Notes: generated by a model not told the origin, from the sequence alone. 64,000 nt of DNA from JACKII01 sp041687435 (GCA_041687435.1 JAWLBX010000002.1:186001-250000), one strand, 5' to 3'; counted from the stretch's first letter, positions 52,294 to 61,105 are shown. Numbers and translations are program-made.

Positions 52294-52905
52294 TCACACC
52301 AGCCCGTGCACCTTCGCGAACGGATCCCAGGCGGGATCGCGCTTCCAGTCGTATTCGGTGCGGGTCGCGATCCGCTCCGCCTCGGCGGCGCCGTATAGGC
52401 GCTGAATCGCCGCCAGCGCCATATCCATGCCGGCGGAAACGCCTGAGGATGTCATGAACTTGCCGTCCTCGACCCAGCGTGCGGCGGGTTTCCAATCCAC
52501 TTTCGGCCCTTGTTCCATCACCCAGGCGAACGCCGCCTTGTTGCTGGTCGCCGCGACGCCGTCGAGCCGCCCTGTGCGCGCCAGCAGCGCGCTGCCGGTG
52601 CAAACCGTCGTGACCAGGCCGGATGCATCGGAAGCTTCGCCCAGCCAGCCGATTAGCGTGGCATCCTCCACCCCGGGCCGCGTGCCGGGGCCGCCAGGCA
52701 CCAGGAGAAGATCGAAAGCCGCGCCATGCGTGAAGGTGGCGTCGACCACACTCGCCGGCCCCTGACGGCTTTTCACTGGCTCTGCCGTGGCGGCCACCAT
52801 GCGAATGTCGGGCGCATCCTCCAGCATGCCGAACATTTCCAGGGGCCCAAACAAGTCCAGCAGTTCGAAACCGGGGAAAATCACCGCGCCGATGGTTTTG
52901 GACAT
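52294..52905 (-). CDS. DJ-1/PfpI family protein
   Basis: A 203-aa protein of the DJ-1/PfpI superfamily. 'VIFPGFELLDLFGPLEMFG' is the opening strand with the conserved Glu, and 'LLLVPGGPGTRPG' and 'VTTVCTGSALLARTG' contain the nucleophile-elbow Cys. 'TSSGVSAGMDMALAAIQRL' is the C-terminal family motif. The arrangement is closest to the isonitrile hydratase and transcription-regulator-like subgroup, but without a DNA-binding domain. CAGGAGACAGG precedes the ATG at 52905. It is convergent with pdhC. Confidence 0.88.
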   Translation of the reverse strand: MSKTIGAVIFPGFELLDLFGPLEMFGMLEDAPDIRMVAATAEPVKSRQGPASVVDATFTHGAAFDLLLVPGGPGTRPGVEDATLIGWLGEASDASGLVTTVCTGSALLARTGRLDGVAATSNKAAFAWVMEQGPKVDWKPAARWVEDGKFMTSSGVSAGMDMALAAIQRLYGAAEAERIATRTEYDWKRDPAWDPFAKVHGLV

Positions 52906-53060
52906 AATCCTGTCTCCTGTTTCGTGGATACTGTTTCGAACACGCCTGCGCCGCCGGGGCATTTGGCGGATCGGCACACAAACCTGTGACCCTGGTCACT
53001 TCGCCAGCCAAGCCGCCCTGATTATCTATGGGTTATAGAAGATTAACAGCGGAGTCAGGA

Positions 53061-53291
53061 ATGAGTGAATTGGTCATGTCGCTTCGAACCACAGCCCAAC
53101 ATCCGGGACGGGTGCTGGCGGTTTGGGCGTTCTGCGTTGCTGCGATCGCGTTCTGGGCAGGCGTGATCCAGTATCTCGGAAACCTGCCAATCGCCGCCGT
53201 AGCGCTGGTGGCTGCGGTATTTGGCCTGCTGGCTATTCCTTTTGCGGGGCAGATTGCCTATTTGGTTTGGGAGGATCGCGCTGACGGCTAG
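53061..53291 (+). CDS. Small two-segment membrane protein of unknown function
   Basis: A 76-aa protein with two hydrophobic segments, about residues 19-38 and 43-63, and an acidic end ('YLVWEDRADG'). I do not recognise the family. The ATG at 53061 follows GGAGTCAGGA, a good ribosome site. A longer frame starts at 53028, within the divergent region. It is divergent from the DJ-1 gene and is followed by a perfect intrinsic terminator, so it is probably a real monocistronic gene. Confidence 0.68.
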   Translation: MSELVMSLRTTAQHPGRVLAVWAFCVAAIAFWAGVIQYLGNLPIAAVALVAAVFGLLAIPFAGQIAYLVWEDRADG

Positions 53292-53343
53292 TGTCAGCGA
53301 GGTCCATTGGACCCAGTGTCCAAACCCTTGTTTGTTAACTCAA

Positions 53344-53377
53344 GGCGGAAACCGGGTGCCGGTTTCCGCCTTTTTTT
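53344..53377 (+). terminator. Perfect intrinsic terminator
   Basis: A 12-bp perfect stem, GGCGGAAACCGG (53344-53355) with CCGGTTTCCGCC (53359-53370), a 3-base loop, then seven T. It ends the transcript of the small membrane protein gene, isolating it from the transporter operon. Confidence 0.93.
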
Positions 53378-53400
53378 CTGCCTTGCCCGGGTGAGTTCAA

Positions 53401-53429
53401 TTGACGTCTTGGTATGCAGTTTCTACGCT
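53401..53429 (+). promoter_or_regulatory. Candidate promoter of the peptide-type ABC operon
   Basis: TTGACG (53401-53406) and TACGCT (53424-53429) with exactly 17 bases between. The -35 box matches five of six consensus positions. It starts 24 bases after the terminator T run and 86 bases before the ATG at 53487. GGAGGA precedes that ATG. Confidence 0.5.
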
Positions 53430-53486
53430 GCAGCCATGCGATGATGGTATGCGTCGCAAAACCAGAAAAGTGACGGAGGACTCAAA

Positions 53487-55094
53487 ATGGGAGTTTTGCG
53501 GCGATCGATGATCGCAGCCGCCGCCTTGGCCATTAGTGCCGGCGGCAGCGCAATCGCAGAAGAGCCCCGCTATGGCGGCGTTCTCAACTATCTCGTGCCT
53601 GGCGATCCGCCAAGCTACGACGGGCACCAGGAATCGACATTCTCGGTTATTCACCCCGTAGCGCCGTTCTACAGCCTGCTGATCAAGGTGAACCCCGAAA
53701 ATCCCGGCGATGCGGGGGATTTCGTCTGTGACCTGTGCGTCGGCGAGGTGCCGGAGCCGACCGAGGACGGCACGCTCTACACGTTCAAGATCCACGAAGG
53801 CGCCAAGTTCCACGATGGCGAAACGCTGAACGCACACGATCTGGTCGCCACTTACAACCATATCATCAACCCGCCGGAAGGCGTGCTGTCGGTGCGCAAG
53901 GCCTATTTCGAAATGGTCGACAAGGTGTACGCCACCGACGACCACACCTTCGTCATCAAGCTGAAATACCCGACGTCCGCCTTCCTGCCATCGCTGGCTT
54001 CGCCCTATAACTTCGTCTACTCGGACGAACGGTTGGCCAAGGATCCGAACTGGTACAAGACCAATATTCTGGGTTCCGGAGCTTTCGTGCTCGACAAGCG
54101 CGAGCCGGGCGCGCTGATTTCGGGTGTGAAGTATGAGGACTATCACATCGAAGGCCTGCCCTACCTGGACGGCATCAACGCGATCTTTGCCAACAAGCAA
54201 TCGCTGCGCGTGCAGGCGATCCGCGGCGACCGTGCCGATATTGAATTCCGCGGCTTCCCGCCGAAAAGCCGTGATGACTTGGTTTCAGCCCTTGGCGACA
54301 AGATCACGGTCCAGGAAAGCACCTGGAACTGCAACATGACCGTGTCGCTGAATCACGAACACCCGGCCTTCAAGGACCCGCGGGTCCGCCGGGCGATCAC
54401 GCTGGCGATCGACCGTTGGGGCGGCTCCAAATACCTCTCCCAGATTGCAATCATGAAAACTGTGGGCGGCATTGTCTTCCCCGGCCATCCGCTGTCTGCG
54501 ACCGAGGAAGAGTTGAAAAAGATCGACGGCTACTGGCCGGATATCGAAGAATCACGTGCCGAGGCGAAGCGTCTGCTGAAAGAGGCAGGCTGGGAAAACC
54601 TATCCTTCACCCTGGTCAACCGGAACGTCGATCAGCCGTACAAGATCGCCGGCACCTGGCTGATTGGCGAGTGGAAGAAGATCGGCCTGAACGTGACCCA
54701 GAAGGCGCTAACCACGGGCGAGTGGTACCGGTCGTTCCGGGAAACCAAGGAATATGAGGCCGCACTGACGCCAACCTGCCAGGCCGTCGTGAACCCCGTT
54801 CTTGACGTGGCAAACAACCTTTCGGTCGACCGCTCGCCGCAGAACTATCGCGGTTACATCGACCGTGAGGCCGATGCGCTGTACGACGCGATGGCGCTGG
54901 AAACCGACCCGGCAAAACAGCGTGAGAAGATGCGGGCTTTCGAGGATTACATCCTGCAGGAAAAGAGCCACTACATCATCGTTCTGTGGTGGAACCGCAT
55001 TGTCCCGCACCGCAGCCGGGTGAAAGGCTGGAAGATCAGCCCGAGCCACTACCTGAACCAGGACTTGACCTCTGTCTGGCTAGCTGACGAATAA
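53487..55094 (+). CDS. ABC transporter substrate-binding protein, family 5 (peptide/opine type)
   Basis: Periplasmic binding protein of the DppA/OppA family, 535 aa. It has a signal peptide ('SMIAAAALAISAGGSAIAEE'), then 'PRYGGVLNYLVPGDPPSYDG', 'YTFKIHEGAKFHDGETLNAHD' (residues about 100-120), 'DPRVRRAITLAIDR' and 'IVLWWNRIVPHRSRVKGWKI', all family signatures. The ligand could be a peptide, opine, nickel chelate or sugar derivative. Two permeases follow; ATPases do not. Confidence 0.95.
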   Translation: MGVLRRSMIAAAALAISAGGSAIAEEPRYGGVLNYLVPGDPPSYDGHQESTFSVIHPVAPFYSLLIKVNPENPGDAGDFVCDLCVGEVPEPTEDGTLYTFKIHEGAKFHDGETLNAHDLVATYNHIINPPEGVLSVRKAYFEMVDKVYATDDHTFVIKLKYPTSAFLPSLASPYNFVYSDERLAKDPNWYKTNILGSGAFVLDKREPGALISGVKYEDYHIEGLPYLDGINAIFANKQSLRVQAIRGDRADIEFRGFPPKSRDDLVSALGDKITVQESTWNCNMTVSLNHEHPAFKDPRVRRAITLAIDRWGGSKYLSQIAIMKTVGGIVFPGHPLSATEEELKKIDGYWPDIEESRAEAKRLLKEAGWENLSFTLVNRNVDQPYKIAGTWLIGEWKKIGLNVTQKALTTGEWYRSFRETKEYEAALTPTCQAVVNPVLDVANNLSVDRSPQNYRGYIDREADALYDAMALETDPAKQREKMRAFEDYILQEKSHYIIVLWWNRIVPHRSRVKGWKISPSHYLNQDLTSVWLADE

Positions 55095-55125
55095 GCCAAA
55101 GCCCTGACTAGCAGGCTCGGCAAAC

Positions 55126-55155
55126 GGATGCCGGCCCTTCGTGGGGCCGGCATCC
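55126..55155 (+). repeat. Strong intercistronic hairpin between binding protein and permease genes
   Basis: GGATGCCGGCCC (55126-55137) pairs perfectly with GGGCCGGCATCC (55144-55155) around a six-base loop. No T run follows, so it is more likely an mRNA 3'-end stabiliser that favours the binding-protein message over the permease message. Confidence 0.8.
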
Positions 55156-55213
55156 AGCCGCCTCTTATCCCTGACAGGCGTCAGACCCCAAAGGCATAAC
55201 AAGCGGGACGCAG

Positions 55214-56185
55214 ATGCATAAGTATCTCGTAAAGCGGATTCTGATGATGGTGCCGACATTGCTCGGTGCCGGCATCTTCATTTTCTTTCTGTTGCGGCTC
55301 ATACCCGGTGACATCTGCGTCGCCCGGCTAGGCGGGTCCGGTGCGTTTTTCGACGAAAGCGCACTGGAACAATGCCGGATCAATTTCGACCTGCACAAGC
55401 CGCTGCTGGTGCAGTTTTTCACATGGTTCTTCAACTTCTTCACCTTCGACTTCGGCATTTCGATGTGGACAGAACGGCCCATTATCGAAGAAGTCGGCCT
55501 GCGCTTTCAGCTGAGCCTGCAGGTTGCCCTGATGGCGACCTTCATCAGCATTCTCATCGCCATTCCGATGGGCATCATCTCCGCCGTCAAACAGAACACC
55601 TGGGTGGATTTCGTTGTCCGGACCTTCTCGATCGCCGGCATTGCCATGCCGTCTTTCTGGCTGGGCATCCTGATCATTCTGGCGATCCTGTTGACGACCC
55701 AATGGTGGACGGGCGTGGCCTGGCTGCCGCCGATCAATTATGTGCCGATCTGGGAAGACCCGGCGCATAATCTCTCCCAGCTCATCTGGCCGGCGCTGGC
55801 GACAGGCTATCGCTACTCGGCTGTTGCCACCCGCATGACGCGGTCCGCCATGCTGGAAGTGCTGCGGGAGGATTATATCCGCACCGCCCGCGCCAAGGGC
55901 GTGATGGAAAAGCTGATCGTCAACCGGCATGCGCTCAAGAACGCGATGTTGCCGGTGGTGACCGTGATCGGCATCGAGTTCGCGTTCCTGATGGGCGGGC
56001 TAGTCGTCACCGAACAGGTGTTCAACCTGAACGGCCTAGGCAAGCTGTTCGTCAGCTCCGTCACCAATTACGATTACGCCATGACCCAGTCCCTCGTGCT
56101 GCTCGTCGCGGTGATCTTCGTCATCACCAACATTTTTATCGACGTGCTGTATGCGTGGCTTGATCCGCGCATCCGCTACAGCTGA
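55214..56185 (+). CDS. ABC transporter permease, DppB-like
   Basis: A 323-aa inner-membrane subunit with about six membrane segments. The opening 'MHKYLVKRILMMVPTLLGAG' is the DppB/OppB signature. 'YRYSAVATRMTRSAMLEVLRED' followed by 'YIRTARAKGVMEKLIVNRHAL' is the EAA loop that contacts the ATPase. 'FNLNGLGKLFVSSVTNYDYAM' and 'DVLYAWLDPRIRYS' are the usual C-terminal motifs. It starts 119 bases after the binding-protein gene. Confidence 0.95.
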   Translation: MHKYLVKRILMMVPTLLGAGIFIFFLLRLIPGDICVARLGGSGAFFDESALEQCRINFDLHKPLLVQFFTWFFNFFTFDFGISMWTERPIIEEVGLRFQLSLQVALMATFISILIAIPMGIISAVKQNTWVDFVVRTFSIAGIAMPSFWLGILIILAILLTTQWWTGVAWLPPINYVPIWEDPAHNLSQLIWPALATGYRYSAVATRMTRSAMLEVLREDYIRTARAKGVMEKLIVNRHALKNAMLPVVTVIGIEFAFLMGGLVVTEQVFNLNGLGKLFVSSVTNYDYAMTQSLVLLVAVIFVITNIFIDVLYAWLDPRIRYS

Positions 56186-56208
56186 CGGAACGGGAAGGAG
56201 ATACGGGC

Positions 56209-57099
56209 ATGACTGCTGTCACCAATATCGAACCTACCAAGCTGCCGCCGCAAAAATCCTGGCTCATCACCGTTGGCCGCTGGTGCCGGCGGCAACCGCT
56301 CGGCGCGTTCAGCGGCGCTCTCCTGGTCATCATCGTTCTGGTGGCCGTGTTTGCCGACGTCGTCGCCCCTTATGACCCAGAGCTGAACGACTTCGCGGCA
56401 ATGCTGACCGCGCCAGGGGCCGACTACCTGCTGGGTACCGACCAGTTCGGCCGGGACGTGCTGAGCCGGATCATTTATGGCGCGCAAACCGCGCTGCTCG
56501 TCGGCTTTACCGCCGCGTTCTTCGGTTCGACCATCGGTCTGATCCTGGGCGTAACCAGTGCCTATCTGGGCGGGCTGTTCGACCTGATCTTTCAACGGAT
56601 CATGGACGTGTTCATGGCCTTTCCGTCGATTATCATCGCGCTGGCCATTGTCGCCACCTTCGGCTCGGGCGTGCAAAATGTGATCCTGGCGATCACCATT
56701 CCGATGATTCCGAACTGCGCCCGCGTGGTTCGCTCCAGCGCGTTGCAGGTCCGCGAAATCCCCTATGTGGATGCCGCCCGCTCGCTTGGCTTCAGCCATA
56801 TGCGCATTGTCATGCGCCACATGACGCCGAACGTGATGGCGCCCTACCTCATCATGTTCACCAGCTTCCTCGGTCAGGCAATCCTGGCAGAAGCGTCGCT
56901 CAGCTATCTGGGCCTGGGTGTGCAGGAACCGACGCCGGCCTGGGGCCTGATGCTGCAAGGCGGGGCGGAGGAATACGCGGAAAGCGCCATCTGGGTCGCC
57001 ATCTTCCCGGGCCTGGCCATTACCATCGCCGTGTTCGCCTTCAATATTTTCGGCGATGCAGTGCGCGATACGCTAGACCCGCGCCTGCGCTCGCAATAA
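56209..57099 (+). CDS. ABC transporter permease, DppC-like
   Basis: A 296-aa inner-membrane partner of the preceding permease. 'LGTDQFGRDVLSRIIYGAQ' is the DppC/OppC N-terminal signature. The EAA loop is 'YVDAARSLGFSHMRIVMRHM', and 'FLGQAILAEASLSYLGLGVQ' and 'GDAVRDTLDPRLRSQ' close the protein. It starts 23 bases after the first permease. The next gene is tag, so no DppD or DppF ATPase is linked. Confidence 0.95.
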   Translation: MTAVTNIEPTKLPPQKSWLITVGRWCRRQPLGAFSGALLVIIVLVAVFADVVAPYDPELNDFAAMLTAPGADYLLGTDQFGRDVLSRIIYGAQTALLVGFTAAFFGSTIGLILGVTSAYLGGLFDLIFQRIMDVFMAFPSIIIALAIVATFGSGVQNVILAITIPMIPNCARVVRSSALQVREIPYVDAARSLGFSHMRIVMRHMTPNVMAPYLIMFTSFLGQAILAEASLSYLGLGVQEPTPAWGLMLQGGAEEYAESAIWVAIFPGLAITIAVFAFNIFGDAVRDTLDPRLRSQ

Positions 57100-57117
57100 G
57101 GGAGGAACAACCGGCCC

Positions 57118-57684
57118 ATGGACCGCTGCCCCTGGGCCGGCGACGACCCGCAGTACCAGCACTATCACGATACCGAATGGGGCGTACCGCAGTTCGACGA
57201 CCGCGCGCTGTTCGAAAAGATCGTGCTGGAAGGGTTTCAAGCCGGCCTTTCCTGGATCACCATCCTGCGCAAGCGGGAAAATTTCCGCGCTGCCTTCGAT
57301 GGCTTCCGGCCAGAGGCGATTGCCGCCTATGACGAAGCCAAGCAGGCCGCGCTCATGGCCGATGCCGGCATCATCCGCAACCGCGCCAAAATCGCGGCGA
57401 CGGTGACCAATGCCCAGGCCTGGCTTGCGGTGATGGAGCGGGGTTCGTTTTCCGATCTGCTGTGGGGCTTTGTCGATGGTCGCCCCCAGCAGAACACCTG
57501 GCGCAGCATGGCGGAGGTTCCGGCGGAAACGCCGACCTCCAAGGCCATGGCCAAGGAATTGAAGCGGCTGGGTTTCCGCTTTTGCGGCCCAACGACCTGC
57601 TACGCCTTCATGCAGGCCATGGGTCTGGTGAACGATCACTTGGTTTCCTGCCCCAGGCATGCTGAAGTTGCGACTCTCGCATGA
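57118..57684 (+). CDS. tag: DNA-3-methyladenine glycosylase I
   Basis: Excises 3-methyladenine from alkylated DNA. It is 188 aa. The zinc site is visible as C4 ('RCPWAG'), H17 ('YHDTEWGVP'), H174 and C178 ('NDHLVSCPRH'), the same spacing as in the E. coli Tag enzyme. 'EKIVLEGFQAGLSWITILRKR' and 'GFRFCGPTTCYAFMQAMGLV' are family motifs. It follows the transporter by 18 bases and may share its transcript, with no functional link implied. Confidence 0.97.
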   Translation: MDRCPWAGDDPQYQHYHDTEWGVPQFDDRALFEKIVLEGFQAGLSWITILRKRENFRAAFDGFRPEAIAAYDEAKQAALMADAGIIRNRAKIAATVTNAQAWLAVMERGSFSDLLWGFVDGRPQQNTWRSMAEVPAETPTSKAMAKELKRLGFRFCGPTTCYAFMQAMGLVNDHLVSCPRHAEVATLA

Positions 57685-57712
57685 AACCGCTTGCGAACGG
57701 GAGACTGACACC

Positions 57713-58117
57713 ATGACCACCACTGGCGGCTGCTATTGCGGCGCAATCCGGTACGAGGCCGAAGGCGAACCGCAGGCCCAAATTCAATGCCATTGCCGCG
57801 AATGCCAGTACATTACCGGCGGGCATCCGAATGCCATCACCATCTTTCCGCTGTCCGGCTTTCGCTGGACCAAGGGCGAGCCGGCAAGTTTCGCCCGCAG
57901 CGACCTGGAACGGCCGGTCACCCGCTTTTTCTGCCCGACCTGTGGCACGGCCCTTGGCACGCGGTCGCCCGCGCGGCCGGATTCGATGATTATCAAAGTC
58001 GGCACTCTGGACGACCCGAGCGGGTTCCAGCCGCAAGCCGCCATTTTCACCATCGACAAGCAGCCCTTCCACCACCTGCCGGACGGCGTGCCTGCATTCG
58101 AACGGCGGCCGGGCTAG
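57713..58117 (+). CDS. GFA (glutathione-dependent formaldehyde-activating) family protein
   Basis: A 134-aa zinc protein. The Cys ligands typical of the family are in 'GGCYCGAIRYEAEG', 'CHCRECQYITGG' and 'FFCPTCGTALGTRS'. 'DDPSGFQPQAAIFT' follows, as in the family. Despite the family name, most members are not shown to act on formaldehyde. The ATG at 57713 is preferred; a longer frame to 57659 would overlap tag. Confidence 0.9.
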   Translation: MTTTGGCYCGAIRYEAEGEPQAQIQCHCRECQYITGGHPNAITIFPLSGFRWTKGEPASFARSDLERPVTRFFCPTCGTALGTRSPARPDSMIIKVGTLDDPSGFQPQAAIFTIDKQPFHHLPDGVPAFERRPG

Positions 58118-58159
58118 CGGCGCCTTGGCTCGCAGCGCCCTCGGGGCCGGTTGAGCCTC

Positions 58160-58549
58160 ATGCGCACGGCCGTCGGGCTTATCGCCTGCGGGCTCTATGC
58201 GTGGCGCGTGTACGATCCCAAAGGATCGTATGCCGTTTTCTATGATGCCTCCAACTGGCTCGCCGGCTGGCTGCTGACTGGCGACGGGCTGGCCGGACTT
58301 CTGCGCAACCTGGTCAATCTCATCCTTCTGGATCAGGCGGAAGGGTTTCTGCTCGGCATCGTGTTCCTCTCGCTGTTGCAGGCGCCGGTCTGGGCGGTGC
58401 GCAGGGGCGCCGGCTGGTGCTGGCGCCGATACCGCCGGTGGCGGCGCCGCAAGGCCGATGTTGAGGAGCCGCTGCTGCTGGTGCCTGCGGCAGCCGACCA
58501 GCCAACGGCGGAACCGCCGCGCGGCCACAGCCGACCGCCTGCGGATTAG
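58160..58549 (+). CDS. Hypothetical membrane protein
   Basis: A 129-aa protein I do not recognise. It has hydrophobic segments near residues 2-16 and 54-72, an amphipathic middle ('NWLAGWLLTGDGLAGLLRN'), a strongly basic stretch after the second segment ('RRYRRWRRRKADVEE'), and a Pro/Ala-rich end. An in-frame TTG lies three codons before the ATG at 58160. It ends by overlapping the end of the DOPA-dioxygenase-like gene by four bases, convergently. Coding is plausible but not certain. Confidence 0.55.
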   Translation: MRTAVGLIACGLYAWRVYDPKGSYAVFYDASNWLAGWLLTGDGLAGLLRNLVNLILLDQAEGFLLGIVFLSLLQAPVWAVRRGAGWCWRRYRRWRRRKADVEEPLLLVPAAADQPTAEPPRGHSRPPAD

Positions 58550-58911
58550 GCGCTGCCCGTCTCGAACATCGCCAGGTTCAGTTCCGGCATCGCTCCCATC
58601 CAAAACGCATAATCCCTGTGATCGGCCAGATCGTTGCCGGTGTTGGGATGCACCAGCACGGTCAGTCCATCCCGCTCCAGGGCTACGAACGGCACAATCG
58701 CGGCAAACAGGTCGGACGGGAATTGCACTTGGTAGGAGCCTTCCGGGTGCGGGCCAACCGGGTGGTCGTGCCAGCGGCCATAGCTTGCCGATGGAAAGGT
58801 CGCCTCTAGCTTTGCCCGCAGCGCTTCCGCCTTCGCCTTGCTGTCCTGATCGTAATAGACGTGAATGTGATAGTCCCTGATCCGGCCGATGATGGCGTTG
58901 GCGTCAGTCAT
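58546..58911 (-). CDS. DOPA 4,5-dioxygenase family protein
   Basis: A 121-aa protein of the DOPA 4,5-dioxygenase-like family. Conserved His-rich motifs are 'YHIHVYYDQDSK', 'GRWHDHPVGPHPEGSYQVQF' and 'LTVLVHPNTGNDLADHRDYA'. These supply likely metal ligands. Bacterial members are often annotated without a defined substrate; ring cleavage of a catechol-like molecule is the family expectation. It is divergent from the molybdopterin oxidoreductase gene, 64 bases apart. Confidence 0.9.
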   Translation of the reverse strand: MTDANAIIGRIRDYHIHVYYDQDSKAKAEALRAKLEATFPSASYGRWHDHPVGPHPEGSYQVQFPSDLFAAIVPFVALERDGLTVLVHPNTGNDLADHRDYAFWMGAMPELNLAMFETGSA

Positions 58912-58962
58912 TTGCTAATCTCCTCGCTTGCCCCTGGTCATATAGGCCATTTTGATCGCGAT

Positions 58963-58967
58963 AGGAG
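58963..58967 (+). promoter_or_regulatory. Ribosome binding site fixing the GTG start of the molybdopterin oxidoreductase
   Basis: AGGAG with eight bases to the GTG at 58976. The frame extends upstream to 58952 (TTG), and an in-frame TTG at 58970 sits only two bases from the site, so 58976 is the best start. Confidence 0.7.
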
Positions 58968-58975
58968 CGTTGCCG

Positions 58976-61087
58976 GTGCCGGATAGCGTAGCAAGCCCCG
59001 AAATCGTCTTTAGCGCCTGCCCGCACGATTGCCCATCTACCTGCGCGCTGGAAGTGGAGCGGCTGGATCCTCACACCATCGGCCGGGTGCGCGGGGCGCA
59101 CGACAACGCCTATACCGATGGTGCGATCTGCGCCAAGGTCGCCCGCTATCATGAACGCATCCACCACCCGGACCGGCTGACCCAATGCTATCAGCGCACC
59201 GGCGCCAAAGGCTTCGGCGAGTTCCGCGAACTGTCGTTCGACGATGCCATCAATGAGACCGCAGAGGCGTTCCTGAAACTGGAAGCGCGTTATGGGGCGG
59301 AGACGGTCTGGCCCTACTTCTATGCCGGCACCATGGGCCAAATCCAACGGGACAGCATCCACCGGCTGCGGCATGCCAAGAAATACAGTTTCCAGCATTC
59401 GACCATCTGCGTGACAAACGCCTGGAACGGCTTCATCGCCGGCACCGGCTCCCTGCACGGCGCCGACCCGCGCGAGATGCGGGTGGCGGACGTGGTGGTG
59501 ATCTGGGGCACCAATCCGGTCTCGACCCAGGTCAATGTCATGACCCACGCGGCCCACGCCCGCAAGACGCGCGGCGCGAAGGTCGTGGTGGTGGATACTT
59601 ACCGCACCGATACGGCGAAACAGGCGGATGTGTTTCTCTGCGTCAAACCCGGCACCGACGGTGCGCTGGCGTGTGCGGTGATGCATGTGCTGTTCCGCGA
59701 CGGCCTTGCCGACTGGCCCTATCTGGAACAATACACCGACTGCCCGCGCGAGTTGGAACAGCACCTGAAGACGCGCTCGCCGGAATGGGCGGAGGCAATC
59801 TGCGGCGTACCCGCGGCGGAGATCGAGGCGTTCGCCAGGCTCCTCGCCGAAAACCGCAGGCACTTCCTGCGCATCGGCTATGGCATGTGCCGGCAGCGCA
59901 ACGGCGCACACAACATGCATGCCGTCTCCTGCATCGCTGCGGTCACTGGCGCCTGGCAGCATGAGGGCGGCGGGGCTTTTCACAACAACGGCCATATCTA
60001 CCGCTGGGACAAGACCCTGGTGGAAGGCTGGGATTACGCCGACCCGAAGGTGCGCGTGCTGGACCAAAGCCGCATCGGCGACATTCTGACAGGCGATGCG
60101 GAGGCGTTGCGCGGCGGCCCGCCGGTCACCGGCCTATTCATCCAGAACACCAACCCGATGATGGTCGCGCCGGACCTGGCGAAAGTGCATCGCGGTTTCG
60201 CCAGGGAGGATCTTTTCACCTGCGTGCACGAGCAGTTCATGACGGATACAGCCAAGATGGCCGACATCGTCATCCCCGCCACCATGTTTCTGGAGCACGA
60301 CGACGTCTACCAGGGCGGCGGCCACCAATACATCATCCTGGGGCCTAAGGTGATCGAGCCGCCGCAGGGCCCACGCTCGAATGTGGAAGTGGTGAATGCC
60401 CTGGCGCAGCGCCTGGGCTGCGAACAGCCGGCATTCCGCATGACGGCGCGGGAACTGGTGGACCAGACCCTGAAGGCCTCCAAACGCGGCAGCTATGACG
60501 AATTGCTGACGGAAAAATGGGTAGATTGCCAGATCCCGTTCGAGAAGGCGCACTACCTGGATGGCTTCGCCTGGCCGGACGGGAAGTTCCGCTTCAAGCC
60601 GGACTGGACAGCCGTAATGCCGGCCGACGACGCCACCAAGACCAGCCGTTTCGGCCCGGCCGACGCCATGCCGCCGCTGCCGGATCATTGGAATGTGATC
60701 GACAACGCCACGGCGGAAAAGCCGTTCCGCATGGTGACGGCGCCGGCGCGCAGCTTCCTGAATTCGACCTTTACCGAAACCGCATCTTCCATCGCACGTG
60801 AAAAGCGGCCGGAGGTGATGATCCGGCCGGACGATGCCGAACGGCTCGGCATTGCCGACGGTGCGCCGGTCAAAATCGGCAACGAGAAGGGCAGCGTCAC
60901 AGTGCATGCCCGCCATTTCGACGGCTTGACGCCGAATACCGTGGTGGTGGAAAGCGTCTGGCCGAATCAAGCCTTTCCAGAGGGCATCGGCATCAACCTG
61001 CTGATCTCCGCCGAACCATCCGCACCGGTCGGCGGCGCCGTGTTCCATGACACGGCCGTCTGGATCAAGCCAGCCTCCCCTGCCTGA
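58976..61087 (+). CDS. Molybdopterin-dependent oxidoreductase with N-terminal [4Fe-4S] site
   Basis: A 703-aa enzyme of the DMSO reductase superfamily. The iron-sulfur site is C15, C19, C23 and C52 ('ACPHDCPSTCALE' and 'DGAICAKVARY'). 'STICVTNAWNG' holds C145, which by its place after the cluster could be the Mo ligand, as in periplasmic nitrate reductase; this is inference. 'VVIWGTNPVSTQVN' and 'IQNTNPMMVAPDLAKVH' bind the pterin cofactor, and a C-terminal barrel follows ('EVMIRPDDAERLGIADG'). There is no Tat signal, so it acts in the cytoplasm. No electron-transfer subunit or maturation gene is linked. The substrate is unknown. Confidence 0.93.
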   Translation: MPDSVASPEIVFSACPHDCPSTCALEVERLDPHTIGRVRGAHDNAYTDGAICAKVARYHERIHHPDRLTQCYQRTGAKGFGEFRELSFDDAINETAEAFLKLEARYGAETVWPYFYAGTMGQIQRDSIHRLRHAKKYSFQHSTICVTNAWNGFIAGTGSLHGADPREMRVADVVVIWGTNPVSTQVNVMTHAAHARKTRGAKVVVVDTYRTDTAKQADVFLCVKPGTDGALACAVMHVLFRDGLADWPYLEQYTDCPRELEQHLKTRSPEWAEAICGVPAAEIEAFARLLAENRRHFLRIGYGMCRQRNGAHNMHAVSCIAAVTGAWQHEGGGAFHNNGHIYRWDKTLVEGWDYADPKVRVLDQSRIGDILTGDAEALRGGPPVTGLFIQNTNPMMVAPDLAKVHRGFAREDLFTCVHEQFMTDTAKMADIVIPATMFLEHDDVYQGGGHQYIILGPKVIEPPQGPRSNVEVVNALAQRLGCEQPAFRMTARELVDQTLKASKRGSYDELLTEKWVDCQIPFEKAHYLDGFAWPDGKFRFKPDWTAVMPADDATKTSRFGPADAMPPLPDHWNVIDNATAEKPFRMVTAPARSFLNSTFTETASSIAREKRPEVMIRPDDAERLGIADGAPVKIGNEKGSVTVHARHFDGLTPNTVVVESVWPNQAFPEGIGINLLISAEPSAPVGGAVFHDTAVWIKPASPA

Positions 61088-61105
61088 GGAGGCCGGCGGG
61101 AGGGC

